Shown here: positions 1-7,431 of the stretch, piece after piece | Layout: each line of letters begins with the position of its first letter | How positions within the stretch are numbered: the first letter of the stretch is position 1 | NCBI GenBank assembly: GCA_041568335.1 | Contig: JBFFZZ010000035.1 | Coordinates: 1 to 17,322 of the forward strand | Source of the DNA: WVWW01 sp041568335 | GTDB lineage: Bacteria; Acidobacteriota; Polarisedimenticolia; Polarisedimenticolales; Polarisedimenticolaceae | Length of the DNA stretch: 17,322 nucleotides | Direction: 5' to 3' | The notes under the pieces: generated by a model | What the model was told of the DNA's origin: nothing | Databases searched by the model: none | What the model saw: only the letters and a program-made list of their open reading frames with translations | Position numbers and translations under genes: made by a program

Positions 1-1
1 G

Positions 2-802
2 GAGGGCGCGCTGTTCCCACACATGACGAGCCTGCAGAACGTCCTGTTCGCCGCGCGTGGAGACGATCGGCAGGCGACGGCGCTCGGCCTCCTCGATCGT
101 GTCGGTGCGGGGTCGTTGCGCGATCGCTACCCGCACCAGCTGTCCGGCGGTCAACGCCAGCGCGTCGCCTTCGCCCGTGCACTGGCCGCGCATCCCCGCG
201 CGTTACTGCTCGATGAGCCGTTCTCCGCGCTGGATCGTGCCGCCCGGAAGCGATTGGCCGATCTACTGCTGGAGCTGCGCGACGAGACGCGCATCCCGTT
301 CCTGCACGTGACGCACGATCTCGCGGAAGCGCTGCAGCTCGCGGATCGGTTGATCCTGCTAGACGCGGGCAGGGTCGTCGCGGATGGCGACGCGGGTGAC
401 GTTCTCGCGGCTCCGGGGACCGGCCCCGCTCACGACAATCTGTTCCTGGCCGACGTCGTGCGGCACCATCCCGAGGCCGGGTACACCGAGATCCATGTCG
501 ACGGGGTGTCCCTGTTTTGCGGCCTGCTCGATCGCGACCGCGGGACGCGTGGTGTCTTCTCGCTGGGTAGCCGCGAGCCGCTCATCGCCGCGGCCCCGCC
601 CGGGCCGACCAGCGCCCGCAACGTCGTCGAGGGCACGATCCGGTCGGTGGAGGCCGACGGATCCGGTGTGCTGGTCGTGGTCGAGACGCCGCACCCGCTG
701 AGGGTCAGCGTGACCCCCGCGGCGATCGACGAGCTCGGTCTGTCGGTCGGCCGCCGTGTTTATTTGCTGATCAAGGCCTCCGCGCTGCGTTGCCTGACAT
801 AA
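2..802 (+). CDS. modC: ABC transporter ATP-binding protein, probably molybdate importer ModC (5' end missing)
   Basis: Partial gene. The reading frame is open to the left edge, and its first visible residues, EGALFPHM, are the end of a Q-loop, so the Walker A motif lies outside the window. Visible are the ABC signature LSGGQRQRVAFARAL, the Walker B stretch ALLLDEPFSALD and the switch histidine in LHVTHD. About the last 65 residues (from ARNVVEGTIRSVEADG) form a TOBE/Mop-like domain, which in ModC binds oxyanion. This subunit would power uptake of molybdate or tungstate from the cytoplasmic face of the inner membrane, with modA and modB expected just upstream. The visible part is 266 residues, and complete ModC proteins are about 350. 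The TOBE domain and the FPHM Q-loop also occur in sulfate and Fe3+ importers, so ABC ATPase is certain and the molybdate substrate is probable. Confidence 0.8.
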   Translation, partial: EGALFPHMTSLQNVLFAARGDDRQATALGLLDRVGAGSLRDRYPHQLSGGQRQRVAFARALAAHPRALLLDEPFSALDRAARKRLADLLLELRDETRIPFLHVTHDLAEALQLADRLILLDAGRVVADGDAGDVLAAPGTGPAHDNLFLADVVRHHPEAGYTEIHVDGVSLFCGLLDRDRGTRGVFSLGSREPLIAAAPPGPTSARNVVEGTIRSVEADGSGVLVVVETPHPLRVSVTPAAIDELGLSVGRRVYLLIKASALRCLT

Positions 803-850
803 TCGGCGGTCTCGAGTTGTTCTCAACGATTCGTCATGAGGTGGTCGAGG

Positions 851-2446
851 ATGAACGCGCGTGAGCTGTGGGCTCGTTACCGGGACAACCTGATCGATTT
901 GCCGGAGCTCGGTTTCCGGCTCGACTGGAGCCGTATGGATCTCCCGCGTTCGGTGATCGACGGGATGTCCGGGGCCTTCGGACGCGCCTTCGATGCGATG
1001 CGGGCGATCGAGGCCGGAGAGAAGGCCAACGTCGACGAGGACCGCGCGGTCGGTCACTACTGGCTCCGCGCGCCCGACCTGGCCCCGGATGCCGAGACCA
1101 CCGCGGCGATTCGCCGCGTGCAGGACGACGTGAAGCGGTTTGCGTCCGGCGTCCACGACGGATCGATCCGGCCGCCGGGCGCGGAACGCTTCGACCGGCT
1201 CCTGGTCGTGGGCATCGGCGGTTCCGCCCTCGGGCCCCAGTTCGTCGCCGACGCGCTGGGGGGCCGGGGCGACCGGTTGCGACCGGCGTTCCTCGACAAC
1301 ACGGATCCCGACGGCATCGATCGCGTCCTCGATGAGCTGCGCGACGGGCTCGAGCGCACGTTGGTCGTCGTCATCTCCAAATCCGGGGGAACACCGGAGA
1401 CCCGCAACGGGATGCTCGAGACCCGCGCCGTGTATGCCGGCCGTGGTCTTCGGTTCGGCCCGCACGCGGTCGCGATCACCGGCCCCGGGAGCAAGCTCGA
1501 CCGCTTTGCCGAGGAACAAGGGTTCCTCGCCCGGTTCCCGATGTGGGACTGGGTCGGCGGCCGGACGTCGGAGACGTCCGTCGTGGGGCTGCTTCCCGCG
1601 GCGCTCCAGGGCATCGACACGGACGATCTGCTCGCCGGCGCCACGGCGATGGATGCGGCGACCCGCGTTCGAAACGTGCGCGCCAACCCGGCCGCGATGC
1701 TCGCCGCGTGCTGGCATCACGAGGGGCAGGGTCGCGGCGCGCGGGACATGGTGCTCCTGCCCTACCGCGATCGCCTGCAGCTGTTCAGCCGCTACCTCCA
1801 ACAGCTGGTCATGGAATCGCTCGGGAAGGAGCGCGATCTCGCGGGCAACGTCGTGCACCAGGGGATCGCCGTGTACGGCAACAAGGGCTCGACCGACCAG
1901 CACGCCTACGTCCAGCAGCTGCGCGACGGCCTGCACAACTTCTTCGTGACCTTCATCGAGGTCCTTCACGAGCGCGACGGGGATCCGCTGGAAGTCGACG
2001 ACGGCGCGACCTCCGGCGACTACCTCGCCGGCTTCCTGCTGGGTACGCGCCGTGCGCTCTACGAGAACGGGCGGCATTCGCTCACCATCACCGTCGAACG
2101 GCTGACCCCGTTCGCCGTGGGCGGCTTGATCGCGTTGTACGAACGCGCCGTCGGGCTCTACGCCGAGCTCGTCGGGATCAACGCCTATCACCAACCCGGC
2201 GTCGAGGCCGGCAAGCGCGCGGCGGCCGCCGTGCTCGAGCTCCAGCGCAAGGTGCTCGCCGAGCTCGCGGCGCGCGGCCGCGACGGCGCGAGCGTCGACC
2301 GGCTCGCCGCGGCGGTGGGCGCCGGCGACGACGTCGAGTCGGTGTTCCACATCCTGGAACGACTCGCCCGCAATCCGGCGCGCGGCATCGAAGCGCGACC
2401 GGGCGCCACGCCGTTCGACGCGATCTACCGGGTTCGGAAGCCATGA
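851..2446 (+). CDS. pgi: Glucose-6-phosphate isomerase
   Basis: Cytoplasmic enzyme that interconverts glucose 6-phosphate and fructose 6-phosphate in glycolysis and gluconeogenesis. Family motifs are clear: VVGIGGSALGPQF and VVVISKSGGTPET in the two sugar isomerase (SIS) folds, MESLGKE carrying the catalytic glutamate, KGSTDQHAYVQQLR with the ring-opening histidine, and HQPGVEAGK with the C-terminal catalytic lysine. I place the start at ATG 851 (531 residues) and not at the in-frame ATG 836, because GAGGTGG at 838-844 is a good ribosome binding site 6 bases upstream of 851, while 836 has none. MESLGKE replaces the MESNGK of many PGIs; I believe this variant is known in other bacterial PGIs. 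The stop overlaps the next start as ATGA, so translation of the two is probably coupled. Confidence 0.95.
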   Translation: MNARELWARYRDNLIDLPELGFRLDWSRMDLPRSVIDGMSGAFGRAFDAMRAIEAGEKANVDEDRAVGHYWLRAPDLAPDAETTAAIRRVQDDVKRFASGVHDGSIRPPGAERFDRLLVVGIGGSALGPQFVADALGGRGDRLRPAFLDNTDPDGIDRVLDELRDGLERTLVVVISKSGGTPETRNGMLETRAVYAGRGLRFGPHAVAITGPGSKLDRFAEEQGFLARFPMWDWVGGRTSETSVVGLLPAALQGIDTDDLLAGATAMDAATRVRNVRANPAAMLAACWHHEGQGRGARDMVLLPYRDRLQLFSRYLQQLVMESLGKERDLAGNVVHQGIAVYGNKGSTDQHAYVQQLRDGLHNFFVTFIEVLHERDGDPLEVDDGATSGDYLAGFLLGTRRALYENGRHSLTITVERLTPFAVGGLIALYERAVGLYAELVGINAYHQPGVEAGKRAAAAVLELQRKVLAELAARGRDGASVDRLAAAVGAGDDVESVFHILERLARNPARGIEARPGATPFDAIYRVRKP

Positions 2447-3816
2447 ACGACTACGACGTGATCGTCCTCGGCGGGGGCTCCGCCGGATCGACCGCCGCGG
2501 CCGCCGCGCACGACGCGGGCGCCAGGACGCTGATGATCAACGACGGCGAGCTCGGCGGATTGTGCATCCTGCGCGGCTGCATGCCGACGAAGTCGATGCT
2601 GGAGGCGGCGCACGCGATCCACTCGGCGCGGCATCTGGAACCCTTCGGCGCGCGGCTCGTCGGAGCCGTGGAGGTCGATTTTCCGCGCATCGTCACGCGT
2701 AAGGACGCGCACGTCGCCCGCTTCAAGAAGGCCAAGGTCGACTCGATCGTGTCGGCGGGTTACACGGTGCTCGACGCGCGCGGCCGATTCGTCGAACCCG
2801 GTGTGATCGAGGCCGCGGGGCGACGTTTGCGTGGCGGGAAGTTCGTCATCGCCACCGGCTCGGTCCCTTCGTCGCTACCGATCCCCGGCATGGAGCAGGT
2901 ACCGGTGTGGACCAGCGATGACGTGATGCGGCTGCGCGAAGCGCCGCAACGGTTGATCGTCCAGGGCGGTGGGTTCGTCGGGCTCGAGCTGGCCCAGTTC
3001 TTCGCGCGCGTCGGGACCGCCGTGACGCTGGTCAACCGCTCCCCGTTGCTGAACAGGACCGACGCCGAGTGCGGAGCGGAGCTGCGCGCCGCGTTTCACG
3101 ATGAGCCCCGGCTCACCCTGGCCATCCCCGGCCGGATCGAAAGCCTGAGCCGGCACGGTGGCGGTCTGCGAGCGATCGTCGCCTGCGACGGCAAGACGGA
3201 ACAGATCGACGCCGATGCGCTGTTGATGGCGGTGGGCCGGCGGGCGGCGCTGGACGGGATCGGCCTGGAGACCGTCGGCCTGGCGGCGCCCAACGGCCGG
3301 CTTCCGCACGACGCTACGATGCGCACGGAACACCCCGACATCTATATCGCCGGGGACTCGACGGGTGACTATCAGATCCTGCACCTGGCCAACCAGGAGG
3401 CCCACGTCGCGGGTCACAACGCCGCCGGTGGCGCACCCCTCGAGATGGACTACCGGCTGGGCATGTGGGTGATCTTCACCGACCCTCCGTTCGCGCAGGT
3501 CGGGCTGGACGAGGAGCGTGCGCAGGAGGCCGGTCTGGACGTCGTGGTGGGCCGCGCGCGCTTTTCGGAAACCGGGCGCGCGATCACGATGGAGACCGAT
3601 CACGGGCTGTGGAAGCTGCTCGTCGAACGCAACAGCGGCGAGATCCTGGGCTCTTGCATCGTCGGACCGCGGGCCGACGACCTCATCCACGAGGTGGCGA
3701 TTCTGATGCATTTTCGAGCGAGAATCCGCGATATTTTTGATCTGCCCTGGTATCACCCGACGCTCTCCGAAGTCTTCCTGAACCTCGCCCGCGACGTCGA
3801 GAACCAACGCACCTGA
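2443..3816 (+). CDS. FAD-dependent NAD(P)-disulfide oxidoreductase (dihydrolipoamide dehydrogenase / mercuric reductase-like)
   Basis: 457-residue class I pyridine nucleotide-disulfide oxidoreductase. In order: FAD-binding VIVLGGGSAGSTAA at the N-terminus, redox-active disulfide GGLCILRGCMPTK (a CxxxxC pair), NAD(P)-binding VQGGGFVGLELAQFFARVG near residue 170, second FAD motif IYIAGDSTGD, and a C-terminal dimerisation domain with WYHPTLSE, which keeps the His-Glu pair that serves as the general base. It should move electrons from NAD(P)H to a disulfide or similar substrate. The disulfide loop reads CILRGC where classic Lpd has CVNVGC, and no E2 or E3-binding genes lie nearby, so I would not call it the Lpd of a dehydrogenase complex. 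It has no N-terminal heavy-metal domain as in MerA. ATG 2443 overlaps the pgi stop. Family certain, substrate unknown. Confidence 0.9.
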   Translation: MNDYDVIVLGGGSAGSTAAAAAHDAGARTLMINDGELGGLCILRGCMPTKSMLEAAHAIHSARHLEPFGARLVGAVEVDFPRIVTRKDAHVARFKKAKVDSIVSAGYTVLDARGRFVEPGVIEAAGRRLRGGKFVIATGSVPSSLPIPGMEQVPVWTSDDVMRLREAPQRLIVQGGGFVGLELAQFFARVGTAVTLVNRSPLLNRTDAECGAELRAAFHDEPRLTLAIPGRIESLSRHGGGLRAIVACDGKTEQIDADALLMAVGRRAALDGIGLETVGLAAPNGRLPHDATMRTEHPDIYIAGDSTGDYQILHLANQEAHVAGHNAAGGAPLEMDYRLGMWVIFTDPPFAQVGLDEERAQEAGLDVVVGRARFSETGRAITMETDHGLWKLLVERNSGEILGSCIVGPRADDLIHEVAILMHFRARIRDIFDLPWYHPTLSEVFLNLARDVENQRT

Positions 3817-3824
3817 CAACCGGC

Positions 3825-3874
3825 GACCGGAGACCCATATTCGGTCAGGGTTCAAATACTTCGGGGTCTCGGTC
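3825..3874 (+). promoter_or_regulatory. Hairpin in the leader of the next gene, covering its ribosome-binding region
   Basis: GACC (3825-3828) plus GAGACCC (3830-3836) pair with GGGTCTC (3864-3870) plus GGTC (3871-3874). That gives 11 base pairs with one bulged G (3829) and a 27-base loop. The right arm ends one base before ATG 3876 and holds the only purine-rich stretch there (GGGG, 3863-3866). Because it sits directly before a start codon and no T-run follows, translational control is likelier than termination. This is inference from pairing alone. Confidence 0.4.
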
Positions 3875-3875
3875 C

Positions 3876-4928
3876 ATGAAGGGTGTGATCTCGTTCCATC
3901 CGCTCGATCCGGATTTCTTCGAATCCACGATCGAGCCGCTCGTGATGGGCGAAAAAATCGATCCCGGCGCGTTCGTCTCGGCCGCGCTTCGCCATCTCGT
4001 CTCGAGCTGGGAGGCGGCGCACTACAAGCGCACGCTCGATTTCCTGCTCGAACAGCTCGAACCACCGCCACCGCCGGAAAACGGCACGCTGTGGGACAAG
4101 GTCCGCACCCGGCTGGAGCGCTTCGATCACAAGCCGAGCGCGTTGGTCCGCCACGTCGGGGCCAAGATCGATCCCGACCTGCACCTCGAAGGTCGCCCCT
4201 ACCTGATCACCGAAGGCTCGGCCGAATCGGTCGCCGGCGCGATCGAGGAGTTCATGCAGTCCGAGAACGAGGCCACAGCACAGTCGTTGATTATCGAACA
4301 GCTCACGCGGCTCGACCCGACGATCGCCAAAGGGATCGAGCTGGGCGATCGTGACGAGGTGCCGGCGCCGGGGAGCTATCGCGCCGACCTGCTCAACGAG
4401 CTCAAGGCGATCTTCGAGATCGCCTGCGCGGCGCGCGCCGATCGATCGTGGGCGACGGGCAACGGACGCTCCGAGTCCGCTCGCGACGTCCTGACCCGCG
4501 AGCTCGCCTGGCGCTCGATGTACCTGCACTCGCGCGCCATCCCGTTCTGGGTCGCCCGGGACGTCGACGGGCTGGAAAGCGTTTGCCGGGCGTCGGGCGT
4601 CGAGCCGCCGTCGTTCATCCTGCCGGCGTGGCCGTTGTTCCCGCGCACCTGCGAGGAGTACCCCGAGCTGCGGGAACGCCTCGGCGTCGAGGTCGCCGAC
4701 GAACGTTCGGTCGGCGCGTACGTCGCGCCGCACGACATCCCGGAGCTGCTCGAATTCCTGAACGAGAACGGCGCGCGAATGATCCAGGCCGCCGCCAGGC
4801 ACGAGGTCGGCTCGACGTGCAAGACCCTGTTGCGCAAGATCCGCGAGTGTGTCTGCTTCGCCGACCGCGCCGGTGTCGGCTACATGGAGGCCGGAGGCAT
4901 CCTGCCCGTCGGCCCCGAGGACGGCTGA
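3876..4928 (+). CDS. Conserved-looking protein of unknown function, 350 residues
   Basis: I do not recognise this family. It starts MKGVISFHPLDPDFF, has no signal peptide or membrane segment and looks soluble. Most of it reads as helical: the N-terminal ~70 residues, a proline run (EPPPPPEN) near residue 70, then a long helical middle. The C-terminal third carries five cysteines spread over helices, including ECVCFAD close to the end and the pattern RAGVGYMEAGGILPVG. The coding pattern, with strong GC bias at third positions, matches its neighbours, so it is a real gene and not a shadow. It lies 59 bases after the oxidoreductase and 24 bases before the GIY-YIG gene, all on one strand, so it is probably co-transcribed with the latter. 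The start has only a weak ribosome binding site inside a hairpin. Confidence 0.75.
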   Translation: MKGVISFHPLDPDFFESTIEPLVMGEKIDPGAFVSAALRHLVSSWEAAHYKRTLDFLLEQLEPPPPPENGTLWDKVRTRLERFDHKPSALVRHVGAKIDPDLHLEGRPYLITEGSAESVAGAIEEFMQSENEATAQSLIIEQLTRLDPTIAKGIELGDRDEVPAPGSYRADLLNELKAIFEIACAARADRSWATGNGRSESARDVLTRELAWRSMYLHSRAIPFWVARDVDGLESVCRASGVEPPSFILPAWPLFPRTCEEYPELRERLGVEVADERSVGAYVAPHDIPELLEFLNENGARMIQAAARHEVGSTCKTLLRKIRECVCFADRAGVGYMEAGGILPVGPEDG

Positions 4929-4931
4929 TAC

Positions 4932-4955
4932 CATGGCGGGAGGGGTCCCGCCATG
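4932..4955 (+). promoter_or_regulatory. Perfect hairpin enclosing the start codon and ribosome binding site of the GIY-YIG gene
   Basis: The arm CATGGCGGGA (4932-4941) is the exact reverse complement of TCCCGCCATG (4946-4955), with loop GGGG between. The 10-bp stem buries the ATG of the downstream gene (4953-4955), and the only Shine-Dalgarno-like sequence (GGGAGGGG) lies in its left arm and loop. The left arm also holds an ATG at 4933 that opens a 7-codon frame ending in TGA 4954-4956, overlapping the real start as ATGA. The structure could repress initiation until opened, for instance by translation of the mini-frame or of the upstream gene ending at 4928. The pairing is seen; the role is inferred. 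Confidence 0.55.
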
Positions 4956-6368
4956 AGCCACCCAAAACCGGTTTCGCTGATCGCCGAGCGCGCCGTCCGC
5001 TACCTGCGCAAGGCGGGCAAACCGACCGACAGCCGGACCCTCGCGCGGGAGCTGCTGACGACGCGCACCGCGGACGAGTCCGCGGCGCGGCGACTTCTGG
5101 AGACCGCGTTCGGCGCCGATCCACGACTGCTCTACCGCGACCACGCATGGACGACGACCGACCCTCCGCCCGGACCGCGGGACGCTCCCCTGCCCGAGCC
5201 GGAGCCCGAACGCGTGCTCGTCTTCATCCGCGGCTACCGCCCGGATCCGACAAAACCGTTCGAGCTGAAGACGATCGCCGCCCTGCGGCTCAAGGAGGAG
5301 GAGGTCCTCGGCGCTTGCGGGGGCGACCCCGTGGCCGGCGCGTTCGGCAATCGCCTGCGCACCGCGATGCTCGAGCTGCTCGACGGCGCGATCCCCGTCA
5401 CCCACGCGACACGGCCCGCCGTGAGCGCGCTCGAGCAATGGCTCGGCGAGCCGCTGTCGGCGCCGATCTCGTTGCGCCGGCTGGGGCGCGATCGCGTCGG
5501 TCTCACGCTCAACCACGAGCTGGAGGAGCTCGTGGCCCGGCTCGGTCTCGACTGGCGCGAGGGCGAGGATCCGCTGGAGATGGCCGATACGCTCGATGCC
5601 TGTCTGGCGACCCTGCGACGTCCCGGTGAATCGCTGCAGTCCCTGCGTGAGGGCGCGGCGCAGGGCATCCGACCGATCGACTGGGCCCGCTATGCCTTCA
5701 ATCGCGAGTTCCTGCGGCGCATCCCCAAGGCGCCCGGCACCTACCGCTTCTACGACGCGGGCGGGAACCTGTTGTACGTCGGGAAGTCGAAGAACCTGAA
5801 CCAGAGAATCGGGTCTTACTTTCGGGAACAACGCCCGCGCACCGAACGGGTGCAACGGCTGATCGACAAGGCCCACCGTATCGAGTACGAGGCGGCCGGG
5901 TCGGACCTCGAGGCGATGCTGCGCGAGGCCGAACAGATCCGCAGGGACGGACCGGAAGCGAACGTCCAACGCAGGATTCACCGCCGCCGGGGGCGTGCCG
6001 AGCGGTTGCGCGCGATCCTGATCCTCGAACCCGCGGCCGCGCCGCACGTGTTGCGCGCGTTCCTGATCCGCGAGGGCCGGTTGATCGACCGCGTGCCGAT
6101 CGGCCCGCGTGGCGGGGGGCTGGCGCGGATCCGGCGCGTCCTCGACAACCACTACTTCTCCGTCACCGACGGCCCCGCACCGATCGACGACGGACCGGAT
6201 CTCGACGTCGAGGTCGTCGTACGCTGGCTGGCGGCCAACCGCGACCGCGTCGTCGCGTTCGATCCGACCGACCTGAAAACGTCGCGCGAGGTCATCGAGC
6301 GGTTGCGCTGGTTCCTGTCCCAGGGCAGCCCGTTCGATCCGGATGGGGCGCCGATCCTGAAGCGTTGA
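4953..6368 (+). CDS. UvrC/Cho-like GIY-YIG nuclease with N-terminal winged helix and degenerate DnaQ-type exonuclease domain
   Basis: 471 residues in three parts. Residues ~5-70 look like a winged helix ending RLLYRDHAWT. Residues ~87-222 follow the layout of a DnaQ/DEDDh exonuclease, but the DxE of Exo I is FIRGY, the HNxxFD of Exo II is HATRPA (151-156) and the Exo III histidine is missing, so this domain is probably catalytically dead. Residues ~259-340 are a UvrC-type GIY-YIG domain: PGTYRFYDAGG, LLYVGKSKNLNQRIGSYF, with Tyr264, Tyr275, Arg285, Glu320 and Asn337 retained, so a functional nuclease is likely. UvrC-like nucleases cut DNA beside damage. The C-terminal 130 residues are unassigned. 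It has no UvrB-interaction motif or HhH domain that I can see, so it is not full UvrC. It resembles the exonuclease-GIY-YIG fusions of other bacteria. Its stop falls within the extended fur frame, 14 bases before the chosen fur ATG. Confidence 0.85.
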   Translation: MSHPKPVSLIAERAVRYLRKAGKPTDSRTLARELLTTRTADESAARRLLETAFGADPRLLYRDHAWTTTDPPPGPRDAPLPEPEPERVLVFIRGYRPDPTKPFELKTIAALRLKEEEVLGACGGDPVAGAFGNRLRTAMLELLDGAIPVTHATRPAVSALEQWLGEPLSAPISLRRLGRDRVGLTLNHELEELVARLGLDWREGEDPLEMADTLDACLATLRRPGESLQSLREGAAQGIRPIDWARYAFNREFLRRIPKAPGTYRFYDAGGNLLYVGKSKNLNQRIGSYFREQRPRTERVQRLIDKAHRIEYEAAGSDLEAMLREAEQIRRDGPEANVQRRIHRRRGRAERLRAILILEPAAAPHVLRAFLIREGRLIDRVPIGPRGGGLARIRRVLDNHYFSVTDGPAPIDDGPDLDVEVVVRWLAANRDRVVAFDPTDLKTSREVIERLRWFLSQGSPFDPDGAPILKR

Positions 6369-6382
6369 CGAGGGTGGAACGG

Positions 6383-6841
6383 ATGTCGAAGAGCACGGAC
6401 ACTCTTCTGGACCGGATGCACGCCAAGGGGTTGCGGATCACGCACCAGCGACGTCTGCTGGCCGAGCTGCTGGAGTCCGCCGACGAACACCTCGACGCCG
6501 AGGAGGTCTATCGCCGGGCGCAACGGCGCGATCCCGAGATCCACCGCGCGACGATCTACCGCACCCTGAACACGCTCAAGAAGCTCGGTCTCGTCGACGA
6601 GCTCGACCTGATGCACGTCAACGGCGAGCGTCACTACTACGAGATCCGCCCGCGAACGCTGCACATCCACCTGGTGTGCATGCGTTGCGGCAAGGTCGAC
6701 GAGCCCGGTGATCCGTTCTGGGAAGAGCTGAAGACACGCGTGCGCAACGAAACCGGATTCCGCCCCGACACGGTGCGGGTCGAGATGGGTGGTCGGTGTA
6801 CCGCCTGCCAGCAGGAAACGGGGCGCGGCGACGGACGTTAA
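6383..6841 (+). CDS. Fur-family metal-responsive transcriptional regulator
   Basis: 152-residue DNA-binding repressor of the Fur/Zur/PerR family. The N-terminal winged helix runs from LLDRMHAKGLRITHQRRLL through the recognition helix HRATIYRTLNTLKKLGLVDEL. The C-terminal dimerisation domain has LHIHLVCMRCG (His94, His96, Cys99, Cys102) and CTAC (Cys139, Cys142), which make the structural zinc site of two CxxC pairs. The sensor metal cannot be read from sequence; the reduced histidine cluster (LHIH where E. coli Fur has HHDH) leaves Fur, Zur and PerR all open. I chose ATG 6383 because AGGGTGG (6371-6377) lies 5 bases before it; a TTG at 6365 would overlap the previous stop but has no such site. 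No metal-uptake gene sits beside it. The stop overlaps that of the convergent Nudix gene. Confidence 0.92.
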   Translation: MSKSTDTLLDRMHAKGLRITHQRRLLAELLESADEHLDAEEVYRRAQRRDPEIHRATIYRTLNTLKKLGLVDELDLMHVNGERHYYEIRPRTLHIHLVCMRCGKVDEPGDPFWEELKTRVRNETGFRPDTVRVEMGGRCTACQQETGRGDGR

Positions 6842-7368
6842 CGGCGCGAACCCGCAGCGCGGAGCAACGCGCAGACCGACTTGGAGTCCCGGATCGTGCC
6901 GTCGGTCGCGGCGCGGACCGCTTCCTCGAACGGCAGCTTCACGACCTGCAGCAGCTCGTTACGCTGGAGCTCCTGCGTGCCTTGCACCAGATCCGTTCCG
7001 CGGAAGAGCCAGATCTTCTCGTCGGTGAAGCCGGGGGTCGTCCATATCCAGCCCAACGGCTCCAGCCGGCCGACACGGTACCCGGTCTCCTCCTCGACCT
7101 CGCGGACGGCGCAGTGCTCCGGCGTCTCGCCGGGATCCAGCTTGCCCGCGGGGATCTCCAGCAGCCAGCCGTCGGTCGCGTAGCGGTATTGCCGGACGAG
7201 GATCGCGTCTCCCGCGGCATCGACGGGCACGACGGCCGCCGCGCCGGGGTGGCGGATCATCTCGAGCTCGCACGAGCGGCCGTCCGGCAGCGCGACCTCG
7301 TCGACGTGGACCGTCAGGAAGCGACCCTCGTACACCTGCCTGGAGGAAACCGGGTTCTTGGGATTCAT
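6838..7368 (-). CDS. Nudix hydrolase, ADP-ribose pyrophosphatase-like
   Basis: 176-residue cytoplasmic pyrophosphohydrolase. The complete Nudix box starts at GKLDPGETPEHCAVREVEEE and ends TGY, fitting Gx5Ex7REVxEExGY, preceded by the IPAGKLDPGE context typical of ADP-ribose pyrophosphatases. The upstream half has ILVRQYRYATDGWLLEIPAG, also typical of that subfamily, which cleaves ADP-ribose to AMP and ribose 5-phosphate. The start is placed at ATG 7368 (MNPKNPVSSRQVYEG). An in-frame ATG at 7434 would add 22 poorly conserved-looking residues and run into the promoter of the divergent gene. It is the only minus-strand gene between two plus-strand blocks. Its stop (TTA on plus, 6838-6840) overlaps the Fur stop. 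Confidence 0.92.
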   Translation of the reverse strand: MNPKNPVSSRQVYEGRFLTVHVDEVALPDGRSCELEMIRHPGAAAVVPVDAAGDAILVRQYRYATDGWLLEIPAGKLDPGETPEHCAVREVEEETGYRVGRLEPLGWIWTTPGFTDEKIWLFRGTDLVQGTQELQRNELLQVVKLPFEEAVRAATDGTIRDSKSVCALLRAAGSRR

Positions 7369-7375
7369 GCGCTCG

Positions 7376-7381
7376 ATTGTA
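7376..7381 (-). promoter_or_regulatory. Possible -10 box (TACAAT) for a leaderless Nudix transcript
   Basis: Read on the minus strand, TACAAT differs from TATAAT at one base and ends 7 bases before ATG 7368, so transcription would begin at or next to the start codon. No -35 box and no Shine-Dalgarno sequence is visible, which fits a leaderless message. Confidence 0.35.
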
Positions 7382-7431
7382 TCCAACACGGAAGCGATCG
7401 CGGCGGCGCTGCGGGGATCCCGGCGCTGGTT

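Noticed and set aside
798..803. CATAAT as a promoter -10 for pgi
   Set aside because: No -35 at a suitable distance, and it is about 48 bases from the start with nothing else to support it.
359..2350. Long open frame on the minus strand opposite modC and pgi
   Set aside because: No recognisable motif, Arg/His/Gly-rich composition typical of antisense GC-rich frames, and it overlaps two confidently identified plus-strand genes.
1543..2442. Upstream in-frame extension of the disulfide oxidoreductase into pgi
   Set aside because: The extension is Arg/Ala-rich shadow sequence; the FAD motif begins right after ATG 2443, which overlaps the pgi stop.
3852..6152. 766-codon open frame on the minus strand opposite the unknown gene and the GIY-YIG gene
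   Set aside because: The plus strand carries clear GIY-YIG motifs; the antisense protein is low-complexity with no domain.
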